A DNA stretch of 64,000 nucleotides, from assembly GCA_020650975.1 (NCBI GenBank), contig JAIPMN010000250.1, forward strand, positions 1 to 64,000, given 5' to 3'. Shown piece by piece: positions 39,720-52,307 of the stretch. The position numbers and the translations under genes were made by a program. This DNA is from Apostichopus californicus. Lineage: Eukaryota; Echinodermata; Holothuroidea; Aspidochirotida; Stichopodidae. The stretch's first letter is position 1, and each line of letters starts with the position of its first letter. Below the pieces are notes generated by a model. That model worked only from the letters and a program-made list of their open reading frames with translations. It made no database searches and was not told where the DNA came from.

Positions 39720-41180
39720 CCCTATCCATAGCATAGAACAGTAAATAAGAAATGAATAAAGATAGTAAAATTAACTATAGACAAATTTGGCTGTGTGGTT
39801 GGTTTTATTTCAAATTACAGGTAAACCATTTGATATTCACTTTCTTAGAGAAAATTTTTTGATATTTGTTGATCTGAATGGCAAGAATTGTCTTTGTTGA
39901 AAAAATAAAAATTACAAATAAAAAACGAGTAGTTAACAGGCTTGCAATGTTTATCAGTATTACTTGTGTTTCCTTAATAAATCATTCCTGTGGAGGCACA
40001 AAGTTATGAATAAAGTTTTGAGCTGGCTTAAAATTATTGATAGCTTTGTTTAAAATGATAAAGACAGGATTTAAAAATTTGAAAACAAAAAATTGTTCAG
40101 TTCATATTAATAACTGATTTTCTTTTTTCATTTTTTTCTCATATTTTTTTTCTCAAAAAAGTAGGCATAAATATTAGATATTAGTTGCATGCTACTCTAT
40201 CATAAATGATGAATGACAAATGTAACAATAGTCTGCATTATTGTAAAAAAATAGTGTATTCAATTAAAAAATTAAATTTTTTGGAGGTTGCCAATGTAAT
40301 GTTTATCAGCTTGGTGGACATTTTCTTTTTTCGAAAGCTTACTAAAGCTTACAAATAAATCTAAGAAAAGCATAAATAAATGTTTCAGAGAAACTTGAGA
40401 AAGTGACGAGAAATTGCTTTATAGTTTGCTTGAGTGCAACATGTGAAGCATTTTTTTTATTAAAGTAAAAATATTGTTAATGTTCTAAAGTTTTTCTTTT
40501 AAGGGCAAGACATAAATGGTTGCTTGATAAATTTATATATCTTAGACACAGCACAGTAACCACAAATGCACTTTAAAAGTTTAACAAAAAATTTGAGCAA
40601 AAATTTAATATTAAAGTGTGTTAAGTTTTAGTCTTAGCAATTCTTCCACAAAGACAATTTGGAGAAGTTACGAGAGAAATAAGGAAGACGAGAAGATGGC
40701 GGAGCTTTAGAGATGTTTTTTTTGTTTATAAAAACTCGTCATAAAATGAGATAAGCAAAAGACTGTGCAAGCAGCATTATGTATGATGATGACTACTTTT
40801 GTTGAGATTCAAGCAGAGGAGGATGAGCAAGTGTACTGAGAATTCCAGATTTGATATTGGAATGTTTTTTATGAAGATGAAAAAAAGGTGAAATAGAAGA
40901 GATTGAGAAAGATAACAGTAAAAAAAAGGATGAAAACACTGCATTTTGTCCTCTTTTTGTGTTCAAATTGTTTTCCTTAAAATAAAAAAAAATTTGCATA
41001 CTTTTTGAAGCTATTATTAGACCAGAAACAGTTTTTGACTTCTGTTAGAGTTCCTGACAAGTTACGACGATTTTTGACTAAAAATTTACCATTAATGAAG
41101 AATTTATTCAGATTGCTTCGGGCAAGAATATTTCTCCATGATGGGAGGATGATTTTGGTAACCATGAAGACTAAAATGAA
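39720..41180. other. AT-rich compositional island
   Basis: About 1.4 kb visibly richer in A and T than its surroundings, with many AATAAA-like and poly(A)/poly(T) words and hardly any C- or G-run. No long frame or recognisable element. It may be an old insertion, a 3' UTR of an unseen transcript or an AT-rich matrix-attachment-like segment. Confidence 0.4.
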
Positions 41181-44100
41181 AGTTCTATGATGAGGGTCAC
41201 AGCTGGATCTGGTATCACCGCCTACTCACCGATGATACATGATACTATCAATTTAGCAAGTCTGAGATGGACACTGTTATTTTTACGTCCAGCTGTTCAA
41301 TAGTGATATGAATCAGATGTCCAAGACCGACCAACATTCAGAATGACCAAAATAATTTCCAAGCTTGCTTATTTGACCAAAACAACAATCCTCTTGAGCA
41401 GGGTCACCACACGTTAACTCATCCCGAAGCACATATTGTACTCGTCACGGCAGTTCTTGCGGAAGAATTTCATATGAGTTTGGAGGAGAAGCGAGGAGAA
41501 AGAAGAAAGTTTGTATTAAGCAGCATCTAACACACTAAATTACATCCAATTATTCACATCCTAGCTGGCATACTAGAAGGATATATGCTGTTGTGTATAG
41601 AAATGCATTTTCCTTGGGATATAGAACTAATAGTATATGCCTGACTGATAATTCACTGAATATCTTGAGTGGATACATCTCTAAGGGTAAACTGACCTAT
41701 GTGGGAATACCATATCATCAAAGCATCTATAATTAAAGTATTTTTACCTCGTCAAAGCATCTATAATTAACAACTGTAGTCGGCATCTTGCCGACCTATA
41801 ACATAACATTCAGGCACCGAAAACTACTCTCGTAAGAGACCCATGCAGTTAAGAGCACTATTTCTAATTCAATATATATCAGATTGAAGGCTTTAAGCAG
41901 GTCTTAAACTGCCATCACAGAACTTTAATGCTTTTCTTTACGACTATCAAGTGAATATCTCATTGGACATCAAATCATCCCTCACCGAGTGAACTGCATG
42001 TTTGATTGTTATGAAATTTTCAAGCCCTCAGATGTGGCTTTTGATTTAGCGTTCTTGGACTCGACCAACAACAGACTGGCTAGCCGGGGACCCAGCCAAG
42101 AATTTGGACTATTCATGACTTGTGCTCTGTTACATCAGTGACAACTGACCAAGCCTCACAGATAGCTTCTAATATATGATGACGATGATGATGGACTTAG
42201 AAGTAAACTTGGCACAACCTCCTCCCATCTAATAAGATATCAAATCTAAACGAGCTATGCAATGGATTCAGTTTCTTGTAACTGTTGACAACAATCATAT
42301 TTTAAAGTGTTCCTGCACCTCTCTCCCTGCCTATTACCAACCCTCCTACTCTTGAGTATTTGAAAATCTTCTTGTCAATATATTGAAGGTTATTACATGT
42401 TAGGATCATAAGCAAACACTTTTCCTGCCATGTATTGAACTCAAAATGTTAAACAGATGATTATTGACCCCATGGATTAATCAGGTTAAGCATCAAATGG
42501 ATCTACTCTTCATATTGTGATATTTAAATATTTTCAGCGGTGGATGTATGATATCAAAAGTGGAATGTTGGAAGTTGAAAAAAATTGGGGGGGGGGGGGG
42601 TTCCTTCCCCCACATCCTAGTATGAACATTTCAGAAGCTTTTATCTTCCATTACCTTTCTAACAAGATTAACAAGATAATGCTTTTAACAAGATTAACCA
42701 ACTGTGGAAACACAAAGAAGCCAGTTAAATTCCTACGTTTTAATACATACATCCATCCCAAATAACAATTTTATTTTTTTGGGTGTGGAAAATTTGATAA
42801 ATTAACCCTTTCAGATCTTTGCACATTCTAGCTAACTTGAGTTTTCTTCTTTTGGAAACAAGAGTTGGATCTAGTTTATAATTAACAAAAAGTGCATCAG
42901 TAGGAACTTATACTTATACTGAGTAGCTCTCTGTTAATTATTTACGATATCTCCGTTTAATTGAGTCTTTGTAAAACCCAAAGTACACTGGTAAATATTT
43001 CATAGACATCATTAATACTACTAGAGAGTCCATATTATTTCCTCACCTATTCTAACAGACTTATCTCTATGAAAGATCTACCATACATTTAATTTCTTAC
43101 CCATAAATATATACTTCCACCCAAAGAAGAAAAAATAAATAAATGACTGAAATACATAAGTAAATGAGAAAATAGATTTTGAAAGGGACATCCAACACAT
43201 GTTTGATCAAGGGCAATGTTAACGGTACTCTGAACAGGCACAAAAGAACTAGGGTGTCATTATGTAGTGATATATCACCCCATCGGTTAGTACATTAAAC
43301 CTCGAGCCTTCCTAGATTTAAAGGGTAAATGTAAACAGTAGGGCTGCACGCAATGCCTGGGTGCTAGATGAAAAATGAGGGCACTCATCCAGTTTCATCT
43401 TAAACATCAAAATCCTAACAAAGGAATTCTGTCACCAGCTGTGTGTGCCTGTGTTTGTGTGTAGTAGATAGGATGGTTTCAACTTTGGCGATGTAAAGGA
43501 TTGGAATTTGGTTATTTTATGGTGACAATAACATTATATCCTCATCCTCCTGTGAGAAATGCCATAAAAAATGAGATTATGATTGTTTTGCAGGGTTTGC
43601 AATTTGAAATGGCTGTCAACAAGGAACTAAACTTAGCATAAACAATGCGTATAATATCATACATCAGTGAATGATTGTACAAAGGTATGACAGACTATAG
43701 TAGAGCTAAAGTAAAAAGCATCTGCTGGATTGCTTCAGATGTATTCATTAGAATGGTGGGGGGGGGGTGGTGGTGGATGGAGAGGGAGAGGTAGGGTGAA
43801 GAGAGGAGAGCTATTCTATAGGACAAAGTTTGAAGGAGGGGTGAGAGAGGACTCTTTGTGTCAATGTCTGAAAACATTGTAAATATTATTATAACTCCAA
43901 AAGCTAGCTAATGCGGTCAGAACCTATCTTCCAGTTTGGGGCAATGCTCTTTTTGTACCCAATCCCCTAGACCTATGGACAATACACTGCAAAGGAAGGG
44001 ATGTAATGAGATTGGGCTGGAGGCTGGCGTAGACTACAATTCCAGCAATTTGAGCGCACTTCTAGAAGATCTCAAAAAGTGGAATTAATTACGCATGTGG

Positions 44101-44580
44101 TTTTCTTTCATTGTCTTCATATAAACATTGCCACAGGATTCACTAGATCTCCCTTTTTTCATTTGCTTTATGTTTTATTTATCACCAAGTTCATCAACTA
44201 AAAGCCATATACAAAAGGGTACCACCTGGGAAAACTTGACACAACCTACTTTGTCAAGAGAATGTGATACGTTCCTGCTCGGCTCATGAGGAGGTCTCTA
44301 TATTATTCGTATATGACTAGCTCTACTTCATGGATTAACATTATAACCTGTTGAGTCATCGATTAAAACCTGTGGTTAAATTAAGGAAAGAGAAGCAACT
44401 AATGACACTCTGGAACAAGCAAGGTGCACAATTATAAGTGGGTTCATCCCTCACCCCCCCCCCCCTACCCCACCAATCATAATATGACTTATTTTGACAA
44501 ACTAAGCATTTGAACATACAGGAGTGGTATCATAAAAGCAGGTGATTGCATTTCATTTTAAACTGTTGCTTCTGAGAGTA

Positions 44581-44700
44581 CCATATTACTATTTACTGCA
44601 CCATGTGCATATTACTTATTACTCAACCATGTGCCGATTTACTGTACCATAATCCTAGTTACCATTCCATGTTCTTATTTACTGTTCCATGTTCCTAACT
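44581..44700. repeat. 20-bp minisatellite, about six copies
   Basis: Units such as CCATGTTCTTATTTACTGTT start at 44581, 44601, 44627, 44647, 44667 and 44687. Spacing is 20 bp except for one 26-bp unit. Copies are diverged, so the array is not recent. Confidence 0.75.
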
Positions 44701-46800
44701 TTTTATTTTTTTTTTATTTCTATTTACTATCCCTATTTTCCTTTCTACCATGACCTTACCACACCTGGCCCTGTGCACACCGTTAGCCCTCCTCCCACCC
44801 CTACCCTACCCTGCCTATTTTAGTTACAATCTGCATCTGTGGAAGTAACAAGTCCATGGAATTAGATACATGAGAACAAAATACATAAACGTACAGCAAA
44901 CAGATGCAAAACCAGAAATTCTATGAAATTGTCACTTTCAAGGTAATACTGGTAAAAACAGCATTAGTTTTATGTAATGCAAGTAACCAGGAAGCTATCA
45001 TTATTTTATGTAGCTAAGATACTGTAACCTACCCTGTCTAACAGGACATGAAAACCAAAATGTGAAACTGGTCAACTGAGAGGTACTTCCACTCTCCCCC
45101 ACCCCCACCCTCCTATCCCCTAAATACATACAGCTATGTAGTTAATTTTGCTTAGTCTACCAAAGACAGCTACATCACAGAGATAGAGGTTAAAGCCATG
45201 ATATCTGTTTATTGATAGTTTTATTATTCAATGGCTGTCCGTCTAGTACTGTAGCAATCTTCTGACCTACATTTGCACTTTTTGTAGCATGCTTACACTG
45301 CAGGAATTTGAAAGGAATTTGGATAGCAGGGTTATAAGTCAGCATGAAGCCAAGTTGAATTTCAACAACCGATTCACAGATAATCTCCGGAGCACGTCAG
45401 TAGTTAGGACCTACTTTATTTTTGAACAATGAAGCAGTAAAAATTTAACAGAACAACTGGCATGGAGCAAAGTGTACACGCCCAACAGATGTTCAGTACC
45501 CACTGGGTTAAATGTGTTCACAAACTGGGTCAAATTTCAGTCTATTTTTAGTCAAAGTATCATTTATTTTTTTGAAGCAGTACAAAAATACCAACGGTCA
45601 ACAGAGGAAGGAGGGGTCTGGGCCTGGATGGATGGTAGCCACAACCCCCCGTTTAAAGACTTGACCAATTTCAACGTAGTATTAGAGGATATTGCATATG
45701 TATATGAGGTATTAGAGTAAGTGTGTGTTATAAATTGGCAGTTTCTAATGTTGAAGACAGAAAGAGCAGGAAAATGTGGAGTTGGGGGAAGGGGTGGGGG
45801 GGGGGTTTACAGCGAAGGGGAAGGTGTGGAAATAAAGCCGAGCCGCTGATTCCAATCTTTCATTGATAAAATTACAGTGATTAAAGGTATGCTGTATTGG
45901 CCCCAAATATGCTAGATATTCAAATATGGTCACCTTTGGTCAAATACTTTAACTGTTCTTATTACAACCTTCGAGGAAATGTTCCTCACTGGGACATTCA
46001 GTGATCTTGTGTGTTCCTTAACAATGTCTGAGAACAATTAGGAGAGTAAAGACCTCCAGGAAAGTTCTTTTTGAAAACTTCTAGCAATCATAGCGTGCTA
46101 TAATTTGAGGCCTATACTGACTACCTTCAAGCAATTCAAAAACACAGCAGGAATCATAGTCGGAAGTATATATGCAATGCTGACCATATTATACCAGAAC
46201 AAGGTCTGTACACATATATCAATCATGCACTGCATGAACTTTGGCAAAGTGAATATAATTTAGTCACATATCATATCTTGAAACATCTCAAATTTCACAT
46301 GTTGTTGGTGTTTATATATTCGATCTTACAATTTAGAGGACCTGTCAAATTATTGGATATTTTCAGCAATTTAACCAAATCTATTAATTATCACTTTGAA
46401 GGAAGATGGCAATGGATCAAACAGACAATTCTCTAGATAATTTTGCATCACCAAATGAATATTTAAAGGCCCTCGATGAGTGATTCAGGCAGGTTCTTAA
46501 ACATGTCCTCACCTACACAGCCATGTCATTGTATTCAACAGCATGCAAAACTAACAAATATCACATTTGGAAAATGTCTGACCTTTTCCTCAGGCTGGTT
46601 TCTTGAAATAAAATGTGATAAGGTCAAGTAAAGTAATTGCATTGTTATTGGATTAATAGTATCCCATAGTAACCAAGCATTTAACCAAAGGTCAAGGCGC
46701 ACAACAGGCTTAACATTACCCCTACATGTGGGACTTACATACAAATACTAGTGCATGGTACATAAGTGTGCAACATGTCATAAATGTTGCACAACATAGC

Positions 46801-46825
46801 ACCCCCCCCNCCCCCCCCCCCCCCT
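46801..46825. repeat. Poly(C) tract with one ambiguous base
   Basis: About 23 Cs with an N at 46810. It is a sequencing-difficult homopolymer; its length in the assembly is unreliable. Confidence 0.85.
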
Positions 46826-46834
46826 CCAGTACAA

Positions 46835-47092
46835 AAATTGTGGTTGTGTCCCTGACTGTAAGTTGACTTCACATGACCTTTGTCCAAAACCAATTTCAAC
46901 CCTATAGGGTTTATTGTACTCACCAAGGGAGATCTACATACCAAGTGTGTGAACTTCAACCAGATGTACTTTTCGGGTTATCCTGTTTACAAACAGGGTC
47001 ACATCACATACAGATACATGCATGCACACGCCATCACTATCCGGTTGATTCCTTTCGCTTTCGGCAACAGCGAGGTATCAAAAGTAATCTAG
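46835..47092 (+). repeat. Interspersed non-coding repeat, copy A
   Basis: It contains TACCAAGTGTGTGAACTTCA, then CTGTTTACAAACAGGGTCAC, and ends in a hairpin-like tail around CGCTTTCGGCAACAGCGAGG. The same order (ACCAAGTATGA, then ATGTTTACAAG) recurs at 60143-61150. Similar short repeats with an 'accaagtttgaa ... gagatatc ... gtttacaag' core are common in marine animal genomes, from memory; I cannot name the family. Confidence 0.5.
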
Positions 47093-47213
47093 TCTGACAA
47101 GTAGTAATGTATATGAAATGCCATGAACTATAACCTCTTTTCCTGGAGTGGACAGAGGGGTGTGAGATTTAAAATAAGAAAGTATAGTATACATATAGCA
47201 TAAATTTTGCATA

Positions 47214-47398
47214 CTTTATTATCTATGTATGTATGTACAAGCAGGACATCGCGAAGAAGCCTCATTGGCTTATCAAAGTCTATGATTATGAATTGTCAAC
47301 AACTCTGTAACTGGACGACATACATTCATCTTGGGGTGACTCGAACTGGGGACCTTATGATTGGAAGGCACCGGCGTAAACCACTGAGCTAACATTCC
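47214..47398 (-). mobile_element. tRNA-derived SINE, full-length looking
   Basis: Read on the minus strand, the head is tRNA-like: box A TTAGCTCAGTGG (47381-47392) and box B GTTCGAGTCAC (47336-47346), spaced as in a tRNA. A non-tRNA body of about 120 bases follows, then a short tail (ATACATAGATAATAAAG) ending at 47214. Box A/B drive RNA polymerase III, and tails shared with a partner LINE allow retrotransposition, as known for tRNA-SINEs. It is not a functional tRNA gene: the acceptor arm does not close. I found no clear target-site duplication. Confidence 0.7.
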
Positions 47399-47529
47399 TA
47401 TGCAGCCTACAGAATTTAATTGCTATGAAAAATTAACAAGTTTAACAAACCTGTATCTCTTTTGTGCAAGAATCTTGAAATATGTGCTGTGGGGTACACA
47501 GTGGTTGGACATATACTGCGATATACTCT

Positions 47530-47878
47530 GATCAGGATATAATCTGGTTAGCTGGATCGGTAAACACTATGGTTAGCCAGATCAGAAAATAATTGGGTTC
47601 GCTGGATCAGGATACACTCTGGTTAGCCTGATCGGGATATGATCTGGTTAGCCGGATCGGGATACACTCTGCTTAGCCAGATCAGCAAATAATCGGGTTA
47701 CCTGGATCGGGATACACTCTGGTTAACCTGATCGGGATATAATCTGGCTAGCTTGGTGGGGATACTGTCTGCTAAGCCAGATCAGCAAATAATCGGGTTA
47801 GCTGGATCAAATACACTCTGGTTAGCCTGATCGAGATAAACTCTGGTTAGCTCGATCAGGATTCACTCTTGCTAGTCT
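47530..47878. repeat. 25-bp minisatellite, 14 units, 100-bp higher-order repeat
   Basis: Fourteen units of 25 bp (one of 24) start with GATC, consensus about GATCGGGATACACTCTGGTTAGCCT. Unit variants recur every fourth unit: the 'AAATAATCGGGTT' type is units 3, 7 and 11; the 'ACACTCTGGTTAACCT/AGCCT' type is units 4, 8 and 12; the 'TGCTTAGCCA/TGCTAAGCCA' type is units 6 and 10. The array thus evolved as a 100-bp block of four units that was itself duplicated. Confidence 0.9.
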
Positions 47879-48450
47879 AGTTGTTTGAATCAGGATGTAA
47901 TTCAGAGGTTTAGGTAATGGAGGGAGGAATTGAATACTTCCGCCTTAAAAATCTCTAAGCTACATAATACTCATTTATCAAAAGAGACCAGACTTTTTGT
48001 AGCCAGTAGTCATCCATAATGATCACAAAAGCAGGATTTCAAGTGAACCAGTTAGATGTGGATTCCCAATTAACCCTTGGGATCCACTGAAAGGAAAGAT
48101 TTATACTTTGTAAATCAGAAAGAAGTACTGGAGTCCCTTTGAGTGACTGAGTGAAAACCTTGGTTTATATGAGGTACATTTTCATGGACTTGGACCTCAA
48201 GGTAGTTTTGTACCTGTACACTAATTAACTAATAAGTATATTGACGAACACACTGTCTCTATTTATTTGCATAATTTGCCTAGATAATAAACATTGGTAA
48301 ACTGTCAGATCTGTGAAATATTGTTTAATTATTAGTGATCCTCTTCACCAACCAAACAAGCAAGCAAATCAGACTTGTGCAGATAATGTTTTCCAATGAA
48401 AAAACTTGATATTCATTTTGCTGGTCTCCTCAATAATAGTATTATATCAA

Positions 48451-48738
48451 CACTCATATATAACCATGGTTTCTATGCAGCCACACTATCCGTTATCACT
48501 ACTCATAACCATAGTTTTTACTCAGTCACACTATCTATATGAATGATACCACTCTTATATCACTACTCATAACCGTGGTTTCTACTCCGTCACCCTATTG
48601 GTCTGCATGGTGAGACCACTCTCATATCACTACTCACAACCATGGTTTTTCAGTCACACTCTCTATATGCATACCACACTTATATTAGTTCTGATAACCA
48701 TGGTTTTTACTCAGTCACACTATCAGTCTGCATGAAAC
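48451..48738. repeat. Irregular tandem repeat, five units of 46-67 bp
   Basis: Units start CACTC/CACTA at about 48451, 48497, 48550, 48617 and 48675. Each carries ATAACCATGGTTT and CAGTCACACTATC-like words and ends in TCTGCATG or TATATGCAT. They are variable in length and diverged. Confidence 0.75.
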
Positions 48739-49116
48739 GACTAGCTGATATCAGAGACCTGCAATATATATGTACCACAATATATCCCTGTTTTGTGATC
48801 CTAATATCAACAGTTTTGCACAAATGGACTTGTACTGTTGCTCTGAACGAGTTAGAATGGTATTAAAGTCATTTTCCTGACGAAATAGCAATTTGTTTAA
48901 TGGCATCCAAAGGAAAAACATCAAACTTCACACCAGGGTCTAAGTTTGACGGTACTTGTGCAAAAAACAGCTTTCAGAAGACAACGTTTTCAACATGACC
49001 TATTTCTCACTCTTTCTTCAGTTTTTTATCCTTTTCTCTTTCCTTAATAAAACAATATAGAGCAGGTCTACCGACCTTTCACTGAACTGCTGCTAACTAT
49101 GAGCTAGTTCTAAAAC

Positions 49117-49193
49117 CCAGCGTACCTTTTCAAAGACACCCCCCCCTCCAAAAAGAGCCAGCGTACCTTTTCAAAGACACCCCCCCCCCCCCT
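49117..49193. repeat. 41-bp tandem duplication ending in poly(C)
   Basis: CCAGCGTACCTTTTCAAAGA followed by a C run occurs at 49117 and again at 49158. The copies are identical outside the homopolymer, so the duplication is recent or an assembly effect. Confidence 0.8.
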
Positions 49194-49806
49194 GTCATGA
49201 CCTAATTCGGTTCTTGTCTTCAACACCTTTATACATCAGGAAACAGTGATGATTTATCTTGAAAACCAAGAAAGATTATAAAATGCATTTTACAAGTATT
49301 TATACAGATCTTAACAAGAACATGAATATGGAGCCGTGTAATGATATCTCCTGTCATGTAATACAATAACCACAAAATATAGTTTCAGCTATATTTGAGT
49401 AGAAGTTCACAGGTTCTAGTATTACCGGAATAGATCATTAAACACAATTTAAATCCTACAGCAATTTCGATCCAACTGCAATATTTCCCATCTATTAATT
49501 GGGATCATACTTGACCAGATCGAGCAAAGATCGTTTCCACAAATGTGGTAAGTTGTAACATTGTGTGGCAGAGTGGTGCATGAGATGGTCAGTGGTGGGT
49601 GGGACAGGGGGTGGGGTGCGGGGAGGTGGGGTCCTGTGGAAAGGACATAAACTGAAGGTGAAATAATATAAAGTATAATATTATTAAATTATAGTAACTT
49701 ATATATGGGATATCATTGGTAAATTAATTATTGTCCACCCGGCAACTCATGGATGCTGATAAAAAGCTACGATACTCTACATAACGTTTAAAGCAGCGTT
49801 TGCACA

Positions 49807-50116
49807 TATCATGACCCACACACACTATGCATAGGGATGCAATACGTCCCGATTAATCGGGATTGTCTTATCATGATCCTCACACACTATGTATAGGGAT
49901 GCAATACGTCCCCAGTAATCAGGTTTGTCCTATCATGACCCACACACACTATGTATAGGGATGCAATACGTCCCCATTAATCAGGTTTGTCCTATCATGA
50001 CCCACACACACTATGTATAGGGATACAATACGTCCCCATTAATCAGGTTTGTCCTATCATGATCCACACACACTATGTATAGGGATGCAATACGTCACGA
50101 TTAATCGGGGTTGACC
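49807..50116. repeat. 62-bp tandem repeat, five complete copies
   Basis: Copies start at 49807, 49869, 49931, 49993 and 50055, all exactly 62 bp. Each begins TATCATGACCCACACACACT and holds GGGATGCAATACGTCC followed by an AT-centred palindrome (CGATTAATCG in copies 1 and 5, decayed in the middle three). The three central copies are near identical, suggesting recent expansion or homogenisation. Confidence 0.92.
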
Positions 50117-50811
50117 CGCAAGGTTAATATATTGTCCTTAACTGGCAAACTAAGCATTCCCAATTTTCTAAAGGCCTCTTTGACATTCAAACATGTCTCT
50201 GTTTCTATGATACATAAACCAAGATACACATGTAATATGCATCACCATACATGACAACATCAGAAGCATGATATGATCTCTTTGAATACAAAAACAAGCT
50301 TGATGGTCGCATGGGCTTCATAGTTGCAGCTAAAGTACTAAGACTATAACGTATAATAACGTAGGTATTTCGCTACTCAGAACGTTAAGTATCTTTAAGG
50401 TATTTATGTGATTTAGACCGTACCGCATAGCTATTAAAGTTGGTACTAATAATGTGTACCACTTTTCAACCGATATGGTAACACACGGACACAGAGTTAG
50501 GTTCATGGTTTCTCTCTCACAGGTGTATATGCCCACATACCAACAACATACCACCAATACACTGGAGCAATGATCTTTAATTGTGCAGTGAATCTGACCC
50601 ACTAAAATAACTGGGGTGCTACAAGTTATTATTAACTTTACCACAATTTGAAGTGTTTATGGTTATATATGTCAGTTACTATGTCATAGAATGTAAACGA
50701 CTTTCACTATTGGTAAACTAACAACCTTTAGCTTTAACCATTTCACTCATGCAAACTTTAATAGTCAGTTGTGATAATTTGCAGAATATAGAGACAAATT
50801 GTTATTTGTAG

Positions 50812-50863
50812 CAGAATCTCTCTCATAGATATGAAGACAGAATCTCTCTCATAGACATGAAGA
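50812..50863. repeat. 26-bp direct duplication
   Basis: CAGAATCTCTCTCATAGA followed by (T/C)ATGAAGA occurs twice in tandem with one or two differences. Confidence 0.85.
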
Positions 50864-51982
50864 GTCTTGGGAGGAGCAGAAGCAGTGAGATTATTTAAAA
50901 CATAAACGAGCCATTAAATAAACTTTGATTACAAATTCCCGAATACCACAAATGGCCTTCTACTCAAAAATTATGAACAGCATCGTCCAATAAACATGAA
51001 TATATCTACAAGATCTAGCCTTATTTGGGGGGGGGGGGAGTGGGGATTTCAAGCAAGGACCTCCCATTACCCCTGTGTGTTTTCAACTAACATATTTGCA
51101 TATCCCTAATAGCCCATAACCAAAGTATCACTATGCCAAGGAACTAACAAAACTCTTAAAAGATCTAAGTTATCAAATGGATGCCGGTTTTTCAGTGTTT
51201 ACCATCCTCCATGAAGATGAGGTGTATTTTCTAGCTGCCTCTCCAGTGGTTCTCTTTTGTCTATCACATACCTTTCAGGGAAGTTCTATATTCGTTAATA
51301 ACATGGACTGTCCGCATGGTGGTTAAAGCTCCATGAATATGCCGTCTGTACGATAGCACTTCAGTCGTACATTGTCTACCCCCTCCCACCCCCCCTCCCC
51401 CTCCCCTCAATACCATTACCGTCAACCATAACGTACATTTGTCACAGATGAATATACACCAAGAAATGTCTGAATGGAGCATACTTATCCACCAGGACAC
51501 TAAAATCTGTTTTGGTTATTTGTACACCAGTGTTCAATAATGACATCTCAAAATAGCTGATTGTCTGTATTAAAGGCAAATATGATTCTAACAAACTTGA
51601 TGAAGCCACTATATGGTTGGCTTGTTCACAATGGGTATCAGGCCCTAGATTTAGTCTCCTTTGTAACACTACGTTAGTTAGCACCAACCTTAGTAAAAAA
51701 AATGTTTGGTATATGTTCCAGCGCCTGTAGGGCAATGCCATAAAGTCTTGCACTTTGCAAAAACGAGAACCCAGTTTTTTTTCAAGGTCAATCAGTTTGG
51801 GGATATTTTACTTACAACAGAGCTCATAAAGTATAGATTAAGAACTTGATTCTATACTGTCCAGCAATCAGAAATATTTTCTGCAGCAACATATCTCTTC
51901 TCCCACCAATGAAATGGATTAATGCTAGTCATCAAGTGGGACACCCCACTGAAAATCACATGGAACCACCGTTGACGTCTCA

Positions 51983-52098
51983 CAACCCCTCCCTCCTCCC
52001 ACCCTAAGAAAAAGGCAACTATCACAACCTCTCCCTCCTCCCATCCTAAAAAAAAGGTGACTAACAACCTCTCCCTCCTCCCATCCTAAAAAAAAAAA
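51983..52098. repeat. ~41-bp tandem repeat, three copies
   Basis: Units start CAACCYCTCCCTCCTCCCA at 51983, 52025 and 52065. Each is followed by CCTAA and a poly(A) run of growing length. One strand is strongly pyrimidine-biased. Confidence 0.85.
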
Positions 52099-52218
52099 TG
52101 CACGCGGAGGCACTCCCTGCATTAGACCCTTCTATGAATGTGAAAGGTGGCTGAAAATTTCAGCAGGATCTGAGAAACTAATATCTTTGGTAAATGGATC
52201 TCCCAGTCCTCCCATAGC

Positions 52219-52307
52219 CCCTCCCCCCCCCCCCCACGAGAGAATTGGTATTAACCNNNNNNNNNNCCCCTCCCCCCCCCCCCCCACGAGAGAATTGGTA
52301 TTAACCT
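52219..52307. repeat. Sequence duplicated on both sides of a 10-N gap
   Basis: CCACGAGAGAATTGGTATTA, preceded by a long poly(C) run, is present just before and just after the gap at 52257-52266. This most likely marks an unresolved C-tract or a tandem repeat collapsed in assembly. Confidence 0.8.

Noticed and set aside
41185-41245. YDEGHSWIWYHRLLTDD, resembling an Asp-box (BNR/VPS10) motif
   Set aside because: Only one short motif, stopped at once by TGA, with no good acceptor or donor; the D-x-G-x-S-W match is likely chance.
47336-47398. tRNA gene on the minus strand
   Set aside because: Box A and B are present, but the acceptor stem does not pair and a SINE body follows.
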